Shown one piece after another: positions 27,299 through 35,544 of a stretch of 64,000 nucleotides of DNA. Position 1 is the first letter of the stretch. Each line of letters starts with the position of its first letter. This DNA comes from Alphaproteobacteria bacterium (GTDB taxonomy: Bacteria > Pseudomonadota > Alphaproteobacteria > Puniceispirillales > Marisalimonadaceae): contig SGYL01000001.1 of NCBI GenBank assembly GCA_004213885.1, forward strand, positions 349,920 through 413,919. Reading direction: 5' to 3'. The notes under the pieces were generated by a model. The model was not told the origin of the DNA, searched no databases, and saw only the letters and a list, made by a program, of their open reading frames with translations. Made by a program: the position numbers and the translations under genes.

Positions 27299-27926
27299 CG
27301 AAACAATCTTGTTTGTATAGAGTATCTCGCCATCTTATTGTATTTGGCAATGTTTTGGGTATTTCAAATTTTAACAATTCACATGATTTAAAAATTGAAT
27401 ATCCCGTTATATCAGCAATTGTAAATTGTTCGCCACAAATGAATTTATTTTTTTCAAGATGTTGATCAATTCTTTGAAAAAGCAATTCGATCATTTGTAT
27501 ACCTCTTTCTACAATTTCCGGAATTTGTTTAATATCATTTCTTGTGCCTGCTAATACTCTATTAACAAAAAATGATGATTTGTTTCTTATTGCATTCCCT
27601 AAAGGAGAATAGCCGTCTAATTCTAACCTTCTGTTCCACATATCAATATATGCTCTCATCTTAGGTGTAGATCCAAATAAAGTAGGTTCTGGAAAATGTT
27701 CTTCTTCTAAATATCTACAAATACTAATACTTTCAGAGATTATTGTATTATCATCGATTTGAAGAAAGGGGACGCAATTAAATGTATTCATAGATTTGAA
27801 AGGCTCTTTGAATTGTTCGCCTTCTCTAACATTAATTTCTTGTTCTGGTATTTCTTTATTTTTAAACTTTAAAAAAATTTTCACTCTTCTTCCATTTGGA
27901 GCAAGTGTAAAATTATATAATTTCAT
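27291..27926 (-). CDS. Glutathione S-transferase family protein
   Basis: The 211-residue protein has the thioredoxin-like GST N-terminal domain (TLAPNGRRVKI near residue 8, the cis-Pro in CVPFLQ, and the ESISICRYLEE glutathione-binding turn). An all-helical C-terminal domain with FTIADITGYS near residue 160 follows. The TLAPNGRR start resembles bacterial beta/nu-type GSTs and suggests no simple Tyr or Cys nucleophile. The substrate is unknown. It sits downstream of the YadH-like permease gene and upstream of the atypical SDR. Confidence 0.88.
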   Translation of the reverse strand: MKLYNFTLAPNGRRVKIFLKFKNKEIPEQEINVREGEQFKEPFKSMNTFNCVPFLQIDDNTIISESISICRYLEEEHFPEPTLFGSTPKMRAYIDMWNRRLELDGYSPLGNAIRNKSSFFVNRVLAGTRNDIKQIPEIVERGIQMIELLFQRIDQHLEKNKFICGEQFTIADITGYSIFKSCELLKFEIPKTLPNTIRWRDTLYKQDCFDV

Positions 27927-27934
27927 TTTTAATC

Positions 27935-28699
27935 CTATGTTTTGATTTTGTATCCTGTTTTAAAAATTCTCCATATAATTATTATACATAGTAAAATAAA
28001 CAAAGAAATTGAAAATATACTTATTAAAATATTAACTTCACCTGTACCAAAAAAAGAATATCTAAAACCAGATACAAGATAAAATATAGGGTTAAATAAT
28101 GTAATTGTTTGCCAAAAATCTGGAAGCACATCAATGGTATAAAAACTACCTCCTAAAAAAACTAATGGTGTGATAATTATCATTGGCACAAAATTTATTT
28201 GTTCAAAATTATCTGAAACAATTCCAATAATAAAACCTAATAAACTAAATGATACACAAGATAATAACAGCATACACAACATCAAAATTGGAAACTTGAT
28301 ATTAAGATCAACAAAAAAAGTTGAGGTTATTAAAATTAGTAATCCAAGACAAAATGATTTAGTTGCAGAAGCACCAACATAACCAATAACAATTTCAACA
28401 TATGAAATTGGGGCTGATAAAATTTCATAAGTAGTACCTAGAAATTTGGGAAAAAATATGCCAAATGATGCGTTGTTTACACTTTGCATTGAAATAGTTA
28501 AAATCACTAAACCAGGAACTATAAATGCACCGTAAGGTATTTCATTTGTAAAGTTTATGTTATTTCCAATTGCTGTTCCAAAGACAATGAAATATAAAAC
28601 AGTTGATAATATTGGAGAAATAAGACTTTGGATAAGTGTTCTAAATGTTCGAGACATTTCAAAAATATAAATAGCTTTAATAGATCTGAAATTAATCAT
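27935..28699 (-). CDS. ABC-2 type permease, YadH-like
   Basis: The 254-residue protein has six membrane segments of the ABC-2 family and the FYTIDVLPDFWQ segment before the last helices, typical of the NodJ/DrrB/YadH export group. It overlaps the ATPase gene by 8 bases, so the two form one exporter. The closest pair by size and sequence character is YadG (308 aa) and YadH (256 aa) of Escherichia coli, whose substrate is not known. Confidence 0.88.
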   Translation of the reverse strand: MINFRSIKAIYIFEMSRTFRTLIQSLISPILSTVLYFIVFGTAIGNNINFTNEIPYGAFIVPGLVILTISMQSVNNASFGIFFPKFLGTTYEILSAPISYVEIVIGYVGASATKSFCLGLLILITSTFFVDLNIKFPILMLCMLLLSCVSFSLLGFIIGIVSDNFEQINFVPMIIITPLVFLGGSFYTIDVLPDFWQTITLFNPIFYLVSGFRYSFFGTGEVNILISIFSISLFILLCIIIIWRIFKTGYKIKT

Positions 28700-29615
28700 T
28701 CTTTAAAATCTCAACAAATATTTGTTCAAGATTAGATTGTTTGGTCTGAACATCTATTAACTCTATTCCAGTTTTCTTTATCTCATTTAGTAAAGTAGTT
28801 ATACCCGTTTTTTTCTTATTGGGGCTATAATCATATTCTAAATTTTTTTTATCTTTGCTTACACGAAGTTGAAATTTTTCTAAAGCTTTATCTATTTTGT
28901 TAATTTTACTATTTGTATGAATTATTAATGTTTTTTTACTCATTCTATCTATTAAATTGTCTTTCTTATCAATTAATAAAATTTTCCCATTATTAATAAC
29001 AGCAATTCTGTTTGCCATTAATTCTGCTTCTTCAATATAATGCGTGGTTAAAATAATCGTAACGCCGCTATTTTGAAGGTTTTTAATAGTATTCCACATA
29101 TCTCTTCTTAGTTCTACATCTACGCCAGCAGTTGGTTCATCCAAAAACAGGACATCTGGTTCATGACTTAATGCCTTAGCAATCAAAACTCTTCTTTTCA
29201 TTCCGCCGGATAAAGATCTAATGATTTGATCTTTTTTGTCCCATAAACTTAACTTTTTTAATAAATTTTCAATATATTCTTCGTCAGGTTTTTTGCCAAA
29301 TAATTGTCTTGAAAAATTTACTGTATTAATAACTTTTTCAAAAGGTTCAAAAGATAATTCTTGAGGTACTATACCAATGCATTTTCTGGCCTCTCTATAA
29401 TTATCTATTACATCAAAACCATTAACTTTTATATCACCAGATGTAATGGAAGATATTCCGCATATATTGGATATTAATGTAGTTTTACCGGCACCATTTG
29501 GTCCTAACAACGCAATGATCTCGCCTTTAAAAATATTAAGATTAACATCATCTAAAGCAACTTTATTATCTTTATATATCTTTTTAAGATTTTTGATTTC
29601 TATTATAGTTTGCAT
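28692..29615 (-). CDS. ABC transporter ATP-binding protein, YadG-like
   Basis: The 307-residue ATPase has Walker A GPNGAGKTT, a Q-loop (GIVPQELSF), signature LSGGMKRR, Walker B VLFLDEPTAGVD and the H-loop TTHYIEEAE. A C-terminal accessory domain of about 70 residues is present. The arrangement and partner match YadGH-type export systems. It is the first gene of the minus-strand run that continues through the permease, GST and two SDRs. Its ATG lies at 29615-29613, only 66 bases from the preferred start of the divergent SIR2-like gene. Confidence 0.9.
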   Translation of the reverse strand: MQTIIEIKNLKKIYKDNKVALDDVNLNIFKGEIIALLGPNGAGKTTLISNICGISSITSGDIKVNGFDVIDNYREARKCIGIVPQELSFEPFEKVINTVNFSRQLFGKKPDEEYIENLLKKLSLWDKKDQIIRSLSGGMKRRVLIAKALSHEPDVLFLDEPTAGVDVELRRDMWNTIKNLQNSGVTIILTTHYIEEAELMANRIAVINNGKILLIDKKDNLIDRMSKKTLIIHTNSKINKIDKALEKFQLRVSKDKKNLEYDYSPNKKKTGITTLLNEIKKTGIELIDVQTKQSNLEQIFVEILKND

Positions 29616-29681
29616 ATAAAATTTGAATTAATATTATTTAATTATAACATATACACAAAATCTTTATTTAGAAGTAAAAAA

Positions 29682-30428
29682 TTGCAAGAATTATATATAA
29701 CTGGTGCTGGTGTTAGTTCAGCAAGTGGGATACCAACATTTAGGGGTAGTGATGGATTTTGGACAGTAGGTAGTGTTAATTATACACCACAAGAAATGGC
29801 TACTAGATATATGTATGAAAATTACCCGGACCAATTTTTACTATGGTATTTTAAAAGGTTTATTGCTTATAAAGATGCAAAACCAAATTTTGTACATAAA
29901 TGGCTATCTAATAAAAACCTTATAACTCAAAATATTGATGGTTTGGATGCTAAAGCTGGAAATAAAAATTATATAAGTATTCACGGAAGATTAGATAAAG
30001 TCATTATTTATCAAGATGAAATGGAGTATCAAATACCTACTGATGCAAATTGGAATGAAATTGATCCTTCACATGATGATAATAAATTAATTTCATCTTT
30101 ATTTGATAAATTTAAAATTTTAGAAACTAATAATTTTAAACCTAAAATTAAATTTTCTTTAAAGCCTTTTGTATTATTATTTGACGAAATGTACACCGAA
30201 ATTTACAGGTTTTCTGAGGCTGAAGAATGGATGAATTCAGCAAAAAAAATGATATTTATTGGAACTTCCTTTAGTGTGAATATTACATCAATTGCTTTGA
30301 GAATAGGTATGGCAAATAATATTCCTATCGAAATAGTTGACCCCAAACCAATGAAATTAAACTATCCAAATATAAAATATTTTGAAATGTCAGGAGAAGA
30401 ATACTGTAAGTTAAGAGAGAACTTATAA
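29682..30428 (+). CDS. SIR2-like NAD-dependent deacylase, zinc cysteines absent
   Basis: The product has sirtuin motifs: TGAGVSSASGIPTFRG near the N-terminus, TQNIDGLDAKAG, the catalytic His in IHGRLDKV, FDEMYTE and GTSFSVN. The four zinc-binding cysteines normally found between the His and the second Rossmann part are missing: the region from 30000 to 30180 contains no Cys. No ATG precedes the TGAG motif. I take the TTG at 29682, which gives a normal sirtuin start. Another TTG at 29610 would overlap the divergent ABC gene. Deacylation is plausible but not assured. Confidence 0.7.
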   Translation: MQELYITGAGVSSASGIPTFRGSDGFWTVGSVNYTPQEMATRYMYENYPDQFLLWYFKRFIAYKDAKPNFVHKWLSNKNLITQNIDGLDAKAGNKNYISIHGRLDKVIIYQDEMEYQIPTDANWNEIDPSHDDNKLISSLFDKFKILETNNFKPKIKFSLKPFVLLFDEMYTEIYRFSEAEEWMNSAKKMIFIGTSFSVNITSIALRIGMANNIPIEIVDPKPMKLNYPNIKYFEMSGEEYCKLRENL

Positions 30429-30848
30429 AATTTTCCACGTTGATGTAGCGTATGCAGCTAATTTCCCATCTTCTCTAAATAATTTAGAATCTAGTGTACT
30501 TATAGTTCGTCCTTTTTTTAAAAAAGATCCAACACATTTAATTTTTTCATGTTTAATAGCTGACATAAAATTTACTTTTAATTCTAAAGTAGTTCCTGCA
30601 CTTTGTTCGTTTTTTATTAAATGTCCCATTGATATATCCATAATTGTTGTAATTATTCCTCCATGAAGAGTGCCTTGGGGGTTAAACATTGGTGGTACAG
30701 ATTCTAATGAAACTATGCATTGGTTAGGTTCAAAATTTATTTTAGCGCCCAAAAATCTTAATAAATAGAATGATCCAAATTCTTGTTTATCTGAACTTAA
30801 ACCACGTTCATGCATCTTATTACTGATTGATCTTATTTCATTATTCAT
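30423..30848 (-). CDS. PaaI-family hotdog thioesterase
   Basis: The 141-residue protein has the hotdog fold with the PaaI signature NPQGTLHGGIITTIMD near residue 60, where Asp and the HGG turn form the active site. PaaI-type enzymes hydrolyse acyl-CoA thioesters, often aromatic or short-chain. Position 6 bases downstream of the enolase-superfamily gene suggests a shared transcript. It converges on the SIR2-like gene with a 6-base overlap. Confidence 0.88.
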   Translation of the reverse strand: MNNEIRSISNKMHERGLSSDKQEFGSFYLLRFLGAKINFEPNQCIVSLESVPPMFNPQGTLHGGIITTIMDISMGHLIKNEQSAGTTLELKVNFMSAIKHEKIKCVGSFLKKGRTISTLDSKLFREDGKLAAYATSTWKIL

Positions 30849-30854
30849 AATAAG

Positions 30855-31943
30855 TTAATCAATCTTAAGTTTTGAGAGTTTTTCAAAATCAAAAACAACA
30901 CCATGGCCAGGCTTGTCTGGAGCAGGAGAGTATCCATTATTTATTGAGAGTTCTTCTTCTATATAATCATCAATTCTCCAAGCATGAAATTCCATATATG
31001 AAGCATTTGGACAAGCCGCTAGTAGGTGAACATGAAGTTCATGAACGCCGTGTGAAACTACAGGTAAGTTATTTATTTCAGCAAGTTTTGCAACTTTCAT
31101 ATAAGTTGTTATTCCACCACAAGTAGTTAGGTCTGGTTCAACATAATCAACACCATTATGTTTTATTAATAAATTCATTTCAGCTAGTGTGTGTAAATTT
31201 TCCCCTGCCGCAATTGGAACTTTTCCGAGAGATCTTAAATATTTATAACCTTCAAAATCGTCAGGTTTGATGGGCTCCTCTAACCAAACTAAATTAAACT
31301 TTTCAATTTCGTTGAATGCTTTCATGGCTTGATTAACTGACCATGCCTCATTAGCATCAGCCATTAATGATATATCACTTGGCAAGTGACTTCTCATTGC
31401 ATCTAATCTTTCTAAATCTTCTTTTAATGTTTCTCTACCAAGTCTCATTTTGATTGCTCTAAACCCTTGATCTAGAGATTTGGTAGCTTCAGCTAATAAT
31501 TTGTCTTTTGAAAAATTTAAATCTATATTACCTGCGTAACATAATACATTTTTTTGATACCCACCTAATAAACTCCATAATGGTTCATTTAGATATTTCC
31601 CTTTTAGATCCCACAATGCCACATCCACCGCAGCTATTGCAAAGCTTACGGGTGCGCCTCTCCCTGCGTAATGTACTTTTTTCCACATGAGGTTCCATAA
31701 ATACTCAATATATCTAGGATCCTTATTTTTAAGTAAATCAATAAAACTATCTTTTATTATTTGTGCAATAGCTTTTCCTTGATTTTCATGGACTGTTATG
31801 TACCCAACTCCTTCAACTTCATTATCATTTGTTATTCTACATACAACTAAGTCAAAAGATTTCATAACCCCTGCTGCGTAAGCCTCAACTGGTTCAGGTA
31901 AAGGAATGTTATAAGTATCGATTTTAATTTCTGAAATAAACAT
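30855..31943 (-). CDS. Mandelate racemase / muconate lactonizing enzyme family protein
   Basis: This 362-residue enolase-superfamily protein has an N-terminal capping domain and a barrel. Catalytic KxK appears as IKMRLG near residue 165, the metal ligands Asp (MADANEAW), Glu (WLEEPI) and Glu (AAGENL) follow in order, and a His sits in SHGVHELH near residue 300. The combination fits acid-sugar dehydratases or racemases, but the substrate is not identifiable. The ATG at 31943 is used; the TTG 15 bases further upstream is less likely. It is divergent from the heat-shock gene across 140 bases. Confidence 0.88.
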   Translation of the reverse strand: MFISEIKIDTYNIPLPEPVEAYAAGVMKSFDLVVCRITNDNEVEGVGYITVHENQGKAIAQIIKDSFIDLLKNKDPRYIEYLWNLMWKKVHYAGRGAPVSFAIAAVDVALWDLKGKYLNEPLWSLLGGYQKNVLCYAGNIDLNFSKDKLLAEATKSLDQGFRAIKMRLGRETLKEDLERLDAMRSHLPSDISLMADANEAWSVNQAMKAFNEIEKFNLVWLEEPIKPDDFEGYKYLRSLGKVPIAAGENLHTLAEMNLLIKHNGVDYVEPDLTTCGGITTYMKVAKLAEINNLPVVSHGVHELHVHLLAACPNASYMEFHAWRIDDYIEEELSINNGYSPAPDKPGHGVVFDFEKLSKLKID

Positions 31944-31965
31944 AGAAAAAATATACAATATACTA

Positions 31966-31992
31966 TTGAAATTTCAAATAAATTAACCATAT
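31966..31992 (+). promoter_or_regulatory. Putative heat-shock (RpoH-type) promoter
   Basis: A TTGAAA at 31966-31971 and CCATAT at 31987-31992 are separated by 15 bases, resembling the sigma-32 consensus (CTTGAAA, then CCCCATnT). The predicted transcription start would fall near 31999, exactly at the base of the first leader hairpin of the Hsp20 gene. The match is partial and the region is AT-rich, so this is an inference supported mainly by the fit with the downstream leader. Confidence 0.5.
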
Positions 31993-31998
31993 CAATTT

Positions 31999-32080
31999 AG
32001 ACATCGCATATAATGGATGTCTATTAAAATCAGAAAATCGCCATAATGGGATTTTCGTTAACTTGCTTTTAAAGGAGTAT
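31999..32080 (+). ncRNA. ROSE-like RNA thermometer in the Hsp20 leader
   Basis: Three stem-loops follow in order. Stem 1 is AGACATC (31999-32005) with GATGTCT (32016-32022), a 7-base perfect stem. Stem 2 is GAAAATC with GATTTTC, at about 32032-32057. Stem 3 pairs TTGCT (32063-32067) with the Shine-Dalgarno AGGAG (32073-32077) across a 5-base loop. Stem 3 has U.G, U-A, G.G, C-G and U-A pairs, which is the conserved ROSE element with its central G.G mismatch. ROSE elements block ribosome binding at low temperature and melt on heating, and they precede ibpA/hsp20 genes in alpha- and gammaproteobacteria. The gene, layout and motif all agree. Confidence 0.75.
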
Positions 32081-32083
32081 ATT

Positions 32084-32506
32084 ATGACAATATTACCAAC
32101 ACTAGCCTTACGTTCTTTTGTAGGATTTGATAACCTCTTTAACGAACTAGAAAATTTTAATAATCAAAAACAAAGTTCATTTCCTGCTTATGACATTATA
32201 AGACTTTCTGATGATGAGTATGAAATAACTTTAGCAGTATCTGGTTTCAATAAAAAAGATATTAATATTGATGTGCATGATGGTGTTCTTACAGTTAAAG
32301 GACAAATCATGAGTGACATTCAAGATAAAAATGTTCAATATCTTTATAATGGAATTGCCAAAAGATCATTTGAACAAAAGTTTAGATTAGAACAGTATGT
32401 GGATGTCAAAGAAGCAAACTTATCTAATGGACTTTTAAACATTGTTCTTAAAAGAGAAATTCCTGAGGAAAGAAAACCTAAAAAGATACCATTAAAAGTT
32501 ATCTAA
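32084..32506 (+). CDS. Small heat shock protein, Hsp20/IbpA family
   Basis: The 140-residue protein has the alpha-crystallin domain at about residues 33-122, with YEITLAVSGF and the IbpA-type FEQKFRLEQYV and LSNGLLNIVLKRE. A short N-terminal arm and C-terminal KKIPLKVI (the I-x-I/V motif) are used for oligomer assembly. It acts as an ATP-independent holdase for aggregating proteins. The ATG at 32084 has the AAAGGAG site 7 bases upstream; the longer reading from 32063 lies inside the thermometer. Regulation by heat through the leader and an RpoH-type promoter is inferred. Confidence 0.92.
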   Translation: MTILPTLALRSFVGFDNLFNELENFNNQKQSSFPAYDIIRLSDDEYEITLAVSGFNKKDINIDVHDGVLTVKGQIMSDIQDKNVQYLYNGIAKRSFEQKFRLEQYVDVKEANLSNGLLNIVLKREIPEERKPKKIPLKVI

Positions 32507-32517
32507 CATAATATTGT

Positions 32518-32550
32518 CTTACAAAGTGACTTGAAATGTCGCTTTGTAAG
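32518..32550. terminator. Strong hairpin downstream of the Hsp20 gene
   Basis: CTTACAAAGTGAC (32518-32530) pairs with GTCGCTTTGTAAG (32538-32550) with a single G.T in 13 bases, leaving a 7-base loop. It lies 11 bases after the Hsp20 stop and just before the small ORF at 32565. No T tract follows, so it may stabilise the transcript or act as a weak terminator rather than an intrinsic one. Confidence 0.55.
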
Positions 32551-32564
32551 ATTACATGTTTAAC

Positions 32565-32780
32565 ATGGAATTCCTATTATTATGGTTTTTTAATCAAGAC
32601 GTATTTGTAAGTGGCTTAAGATATAAATCAGCTGCTGAATGTTTTACAAATGCTCAAAATGCAGGCTTGGAATTAAGGGATGTTGGTTTAAACCCACCAA
32701 CTTTTACATGCATTCCAGTATCAAAAGATAAAGAATTAAAAATTTACAGACAAGGATCTGTATCTAAATTTCCTTTTTAA
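32565..32780 (+). CDS. Small uncharacterised protein
   Basis: The reading frame encodes about 71 residues (74 if the ATG at 32556 is used). It has a short hydrophobic start, two cysteines (AECFTNA and FTCIPV) and a basic C-terminus ending RQGSVSKFPF. I recognise no family. A Cys pair and the hydrophobic N-terminus could mean an exported or membrane-attached product. It lies alone between the hairpin after Hsp20 and the TRAP operon. Coding character looks like its neighbours but evidence is limited. Confidence 0.5.
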   Translation: MEFLLLWFFNQDVFVSGLRYKSAAECFTNAQNAGLELRDVGLNPPTFTCIPVSKDKELKIYRQGSVSKFPF

Positions 32781-32839
32781 TTTCATTTTAATTTAATTTT
32801 ATTATAGTTATTGTACAAAAAGTAACTTGGGGAGGATTT

Positions 32840-33793
32840 ATGAAGTTATTTTATATTTTTACAACACTTTTAGGTTATTTATTATCTGTTACTTCAACTT
32901 TTGCAGATACAAAAATAACATACAAATCAGCTAAATCGACATCATCATATTATCAAATGGGTGTTCAAATAGCTGAAGCAATGAAAAAAAACTCAAATGG
33001 TTCAATTATTGTCACCGTGGAGGAGAGCCAAGGTTCTGTACAAAATGTTAAAGAAGTTAAGGCTAGAAAAGGAAATTATGTATTTACTACACCACCAATT
33101 TTAATAAAACTAGCTATCGCTGAAAAAGCCATGTTTAAAGGAAAGGGTGACCCTAAATACTCAGATATAAGAGCATTATTCCCAATTCCATCGTTAACTA
33201 TGCATTTTGTTATGTCCAAAAAATCAGGAGTTACCAAATTTTCAGAGATGTCTGGAAAATCAATTTTAATTGGTAAAGGTTCTTTTGGTGCTAAAGAGGG
33301 TGCAAAATACCTTAAGATGTTTGGTTTGGAAGGCAAAGTTAATTTGGCAAATGTAGAATTGTCAAATGCTGTTCCCGCACTAAAAAATGGTCAAATTGAT
33401 GGTTTTGTTACAGCTGGATCTTATCCAGCTCCAAATGTTATTGAGGCTGCTTCTTCACTCGGAGTAAATGTAATTTCACTATCAGATGATCAAATTAAAA
33501 AAACAAAAAGAACTAAGTTAATTATACCTAGTGGAACTTATAAAGGCCAGAGTTCTGATATTCAAACAACTTCATTACCAGTAGTTACTTATACTACAAC
33601 AGACATGAGTTCTGATGTTGCTTATAACTTAACTAAAACTTTTTGGGAAAGTAAAAACTCATTAGGTCAAGCTGCTAAGTGGTGGAATGGTGTTGAATTT
33701 AACATGATTAATAATATTTCAACTAAAATTCACCCAGGTGCATTAAAATATTACAAAGAAAAAGGCGTAAAGATATCTTCTCATCATAATTAA
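32840..33793 (+). CDS. TRAP transporter substrate-binding protein, TAXI family
   Basis: The 317-residue protein has a signal peptide ending near FADTK, then the TAXI-type periplasmic binding domain (YKSAKSTSSYYQMG, VNVISLSDDQIKK). TAXI proteins bind carboxylated compounds such as glutamate or 2-oxoglutarate in characterised cases, but the ligand here is not known. A very good ribosome binding site (GGGGAGG, about 32829-32835) lies before the ATG, fitting high expression of a binding protein. The stop overlaps the permease start by one base. Confidence 0.88.
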   Translation: MKLFYIFTTLLGYLLSVTSTFADTKITYKSAKSTSSYYQMGVQIAEAMKKNSNGSIIVTVEESQGSVQNVKEVKARKGNYVFTTPPILIKLAIAEKAMFKGKGDPKYSDIRALFPIPSLTMHFVMSKKSGVTKFSEMSGKSILIGKGSFGAKEGAKYLKMFGLEGKVNLANVELSNAVPALKNGQIDGFVTAGSYPAPNVIEAASSLGVNVISLSDDQIKKTKRTKLIIPSGTYKGQSSDIQTTSLPVVTYTTTDMSSDVAYNLTKTFWESKNSLGQAAKWWNGVEFNMINNISTKIHPGALKYYKEKGVKISSHHN

Positions 33794-35544
33794 TGAGAAT
33801 TGATAAAAATATATGGATAATGATTGGCCTAGGTTCAATCATTTTTCATATGTACTTAATTTTTTCTGGATTGATTCCAAATTTAGTTTCAAGACCCATT
33901 CATATGGCTTTTGCTATTCCATGGATTTTTTTATATTCAGAAAATGATAAAAAAGTTTCTTTTGTAAATATAGTTTTAGCTGTTCTCGGTGTTTTATCTT
34001 GTTTATGGATTGCTTTAAACCATGATTTAATATCTGATCAATATGGTTTTATCGAAAATGAATTTCAATTCATACTAAGTTTATTTTTATTATTTTTAGT
34101 TTTAGAAATGGCTAGAAGATCCGTCGGTTGGCCTTTACCATTAGTTACCCTTATTGCTTTATTATATGGCATGTTTGGCTATTTTATACCTGGAGAATTT
34201 GGACATCCTGGAATACCTGTTAATAGTTTTTTAGGTAACTTAACCATTGCTGAAACTGGACTTTGGGGGTCTTTAACCAATGTTTCGGTTACCATTGTGT
34301 CAATTTTTGTAATATTTGGATGTTTTTTAAATGCTGGAGAGGCAGGAGAAGGTTTCATGAATATTGCAAAATTTTTTGCTGGAAAGCTAAAAGGGGGTGC
34401 AGCAAAAGTTTCAATAATTTCATCAGCATTATTTGGATCTATATCTGGCTCTGCTTCTGCTAATGTTGCGTCTACTGGTTCAATCACATTGCCAACAATG
34501 AAAAAACTTGGGTACCCAAAAAAGTTAGCAGCATCTGTAGAAGCAGTTGCTTCTTCTGGAGGACAAATTATGCCTCCACTTATGGGTGCAGGTGCTTTTG
34601 TTATGGTGGAGTTAACAGGCATACCTTATGATGAAATAATTGTTGCCGCTTTTCTTCCTGCATTATTATTTTTTTTTACAGTTTGGATTGGTATTAATTT
34701 TTATTCAGGTATTTATAATTTAAAGCCTTTGCCAGAAAAGGATACACCTAATAAAAAGTTAGTTTTTTTTACATTTATATTTTTTCTTGTTCCATTTTTT
34801 ATCTTGTTATTTTTTATGTTTAGTGGCTTTACTCCACAATTTTCTGCTTCAATAGCAATTTTATTATCATTTGTACTATTATTTTTTAATCTAAATACTA
34901 AATTTGATATTAAGATAGGATTTGATAGATTTAAAAAAGCTTGTAATTTATGTGGCAAGCAAATTTCTTTAATTGCTTCGATAATTTTATGTGCTTCTTT
35001 GATTATTGGTGTTTTGGCAATGACAGGACTGGGCATAAAATTAACATCTTTAATAATGTCATTTTCAAACAATAATGTATGGCTGGCACTATTATTCACT
35101 GCTTTAGCATGTTTGATTCTAGGAATGGAAGTCCCAACTACTGCAGCTTATATAATTTGTGTAACTGTAGCTGGGCCAGCATTGATTGATATGGGATTAG
35201 ACATACTTCTTGTACATTTATTTGTATTTTGGTTTGCGCTTTTGTCTACTATAACTCCTCCAGTATGTGGAACAGTTTTTATCGCATCTGGAATGGTAAA
35301 TGAAAACTGGGTAAAAGTATCTATAACTTCTATGATTTTAGGTTTGGGGCTATATTTTATTCCTTTGGGCATGGTTTCGAATCCAAGTTTAATAAAATTA
35401 GGATCAACTCCTATAGAAGCATTAATTGCAATGTTTAAAATTTCAATTTGTTTATTAATGTTTTCATTTTCTATAATTAAAGCTAAACATTTTTTATTAA
35501 AAATTTTAGGGTTATTTATTGGTTGTTTAATTTTGTTTTATTAA
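33793..35544 (+). CDS. TRAP transporter fused DctQM permease
   Basis: This 583-residue membrane protein joins the small (about residues 1-100) and large (about 110-583) permease domains, as usual for TAXI-type TRAP systems. Family motifs are visible: SGSASANVASTGSITLP near residue 217, SSGGQIMPPLMGAG near residue 255 and GMEVPTTAAYI in the C-terminal half. It uses a sodium gradient to move the substrate delivered by the upstream binding protein. It converges on the FkbM-like gene with an 18-base overlap. Confidence 0.92.
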   Translation: MRIDKNIWIMIGLGSIIFHMYLIFSGLIPNLVSRPIHMAFAIPWIFLYSENDKKVSFVNIVLAVLGVLSCLWIALNHDLISDQYGFIENEFQFILSLFLLFLVLEMARRSVGWPLPLVTLIALLYGMFGYFIPGEFGHPGIPVNSFLGNLTIAETGLWGSLTNVSVTIVSIFVIFGCFLNAGEAGEGFMNIAKFFAGKLKGGAAKVSIISSALFGSISGSASANVASTGSITLPTMKKLGYPKKLAASVEAVASSGGQIMPPLMGAGAFVMVELTGIPYDEIIVAAFLPALLFFFTVWIGINFYSGIYNLKPLPEKDTPNKKLVFFTFIFFLVPFFILLFFMFSGFTPQFSASIAILLSFVLLFFNLNTKFDIKIGFDRFKKACNLCGKQISLIASIILCASLIIGVLAMTGLGIKLTSLIMSFSNNNVWLALLFTALACLILGMEVPTTAAYIICVTVAGPALIDMGLDILLVHLFVFWFALLSTITPPVCGTVFIASGMVNENWVKVSITSMILGLGLYFIPLGMVSNPSLIKLGSTPIEALIAMFKISICLLMFSFSIIKAKHFLLKILGLFIGCLILFY

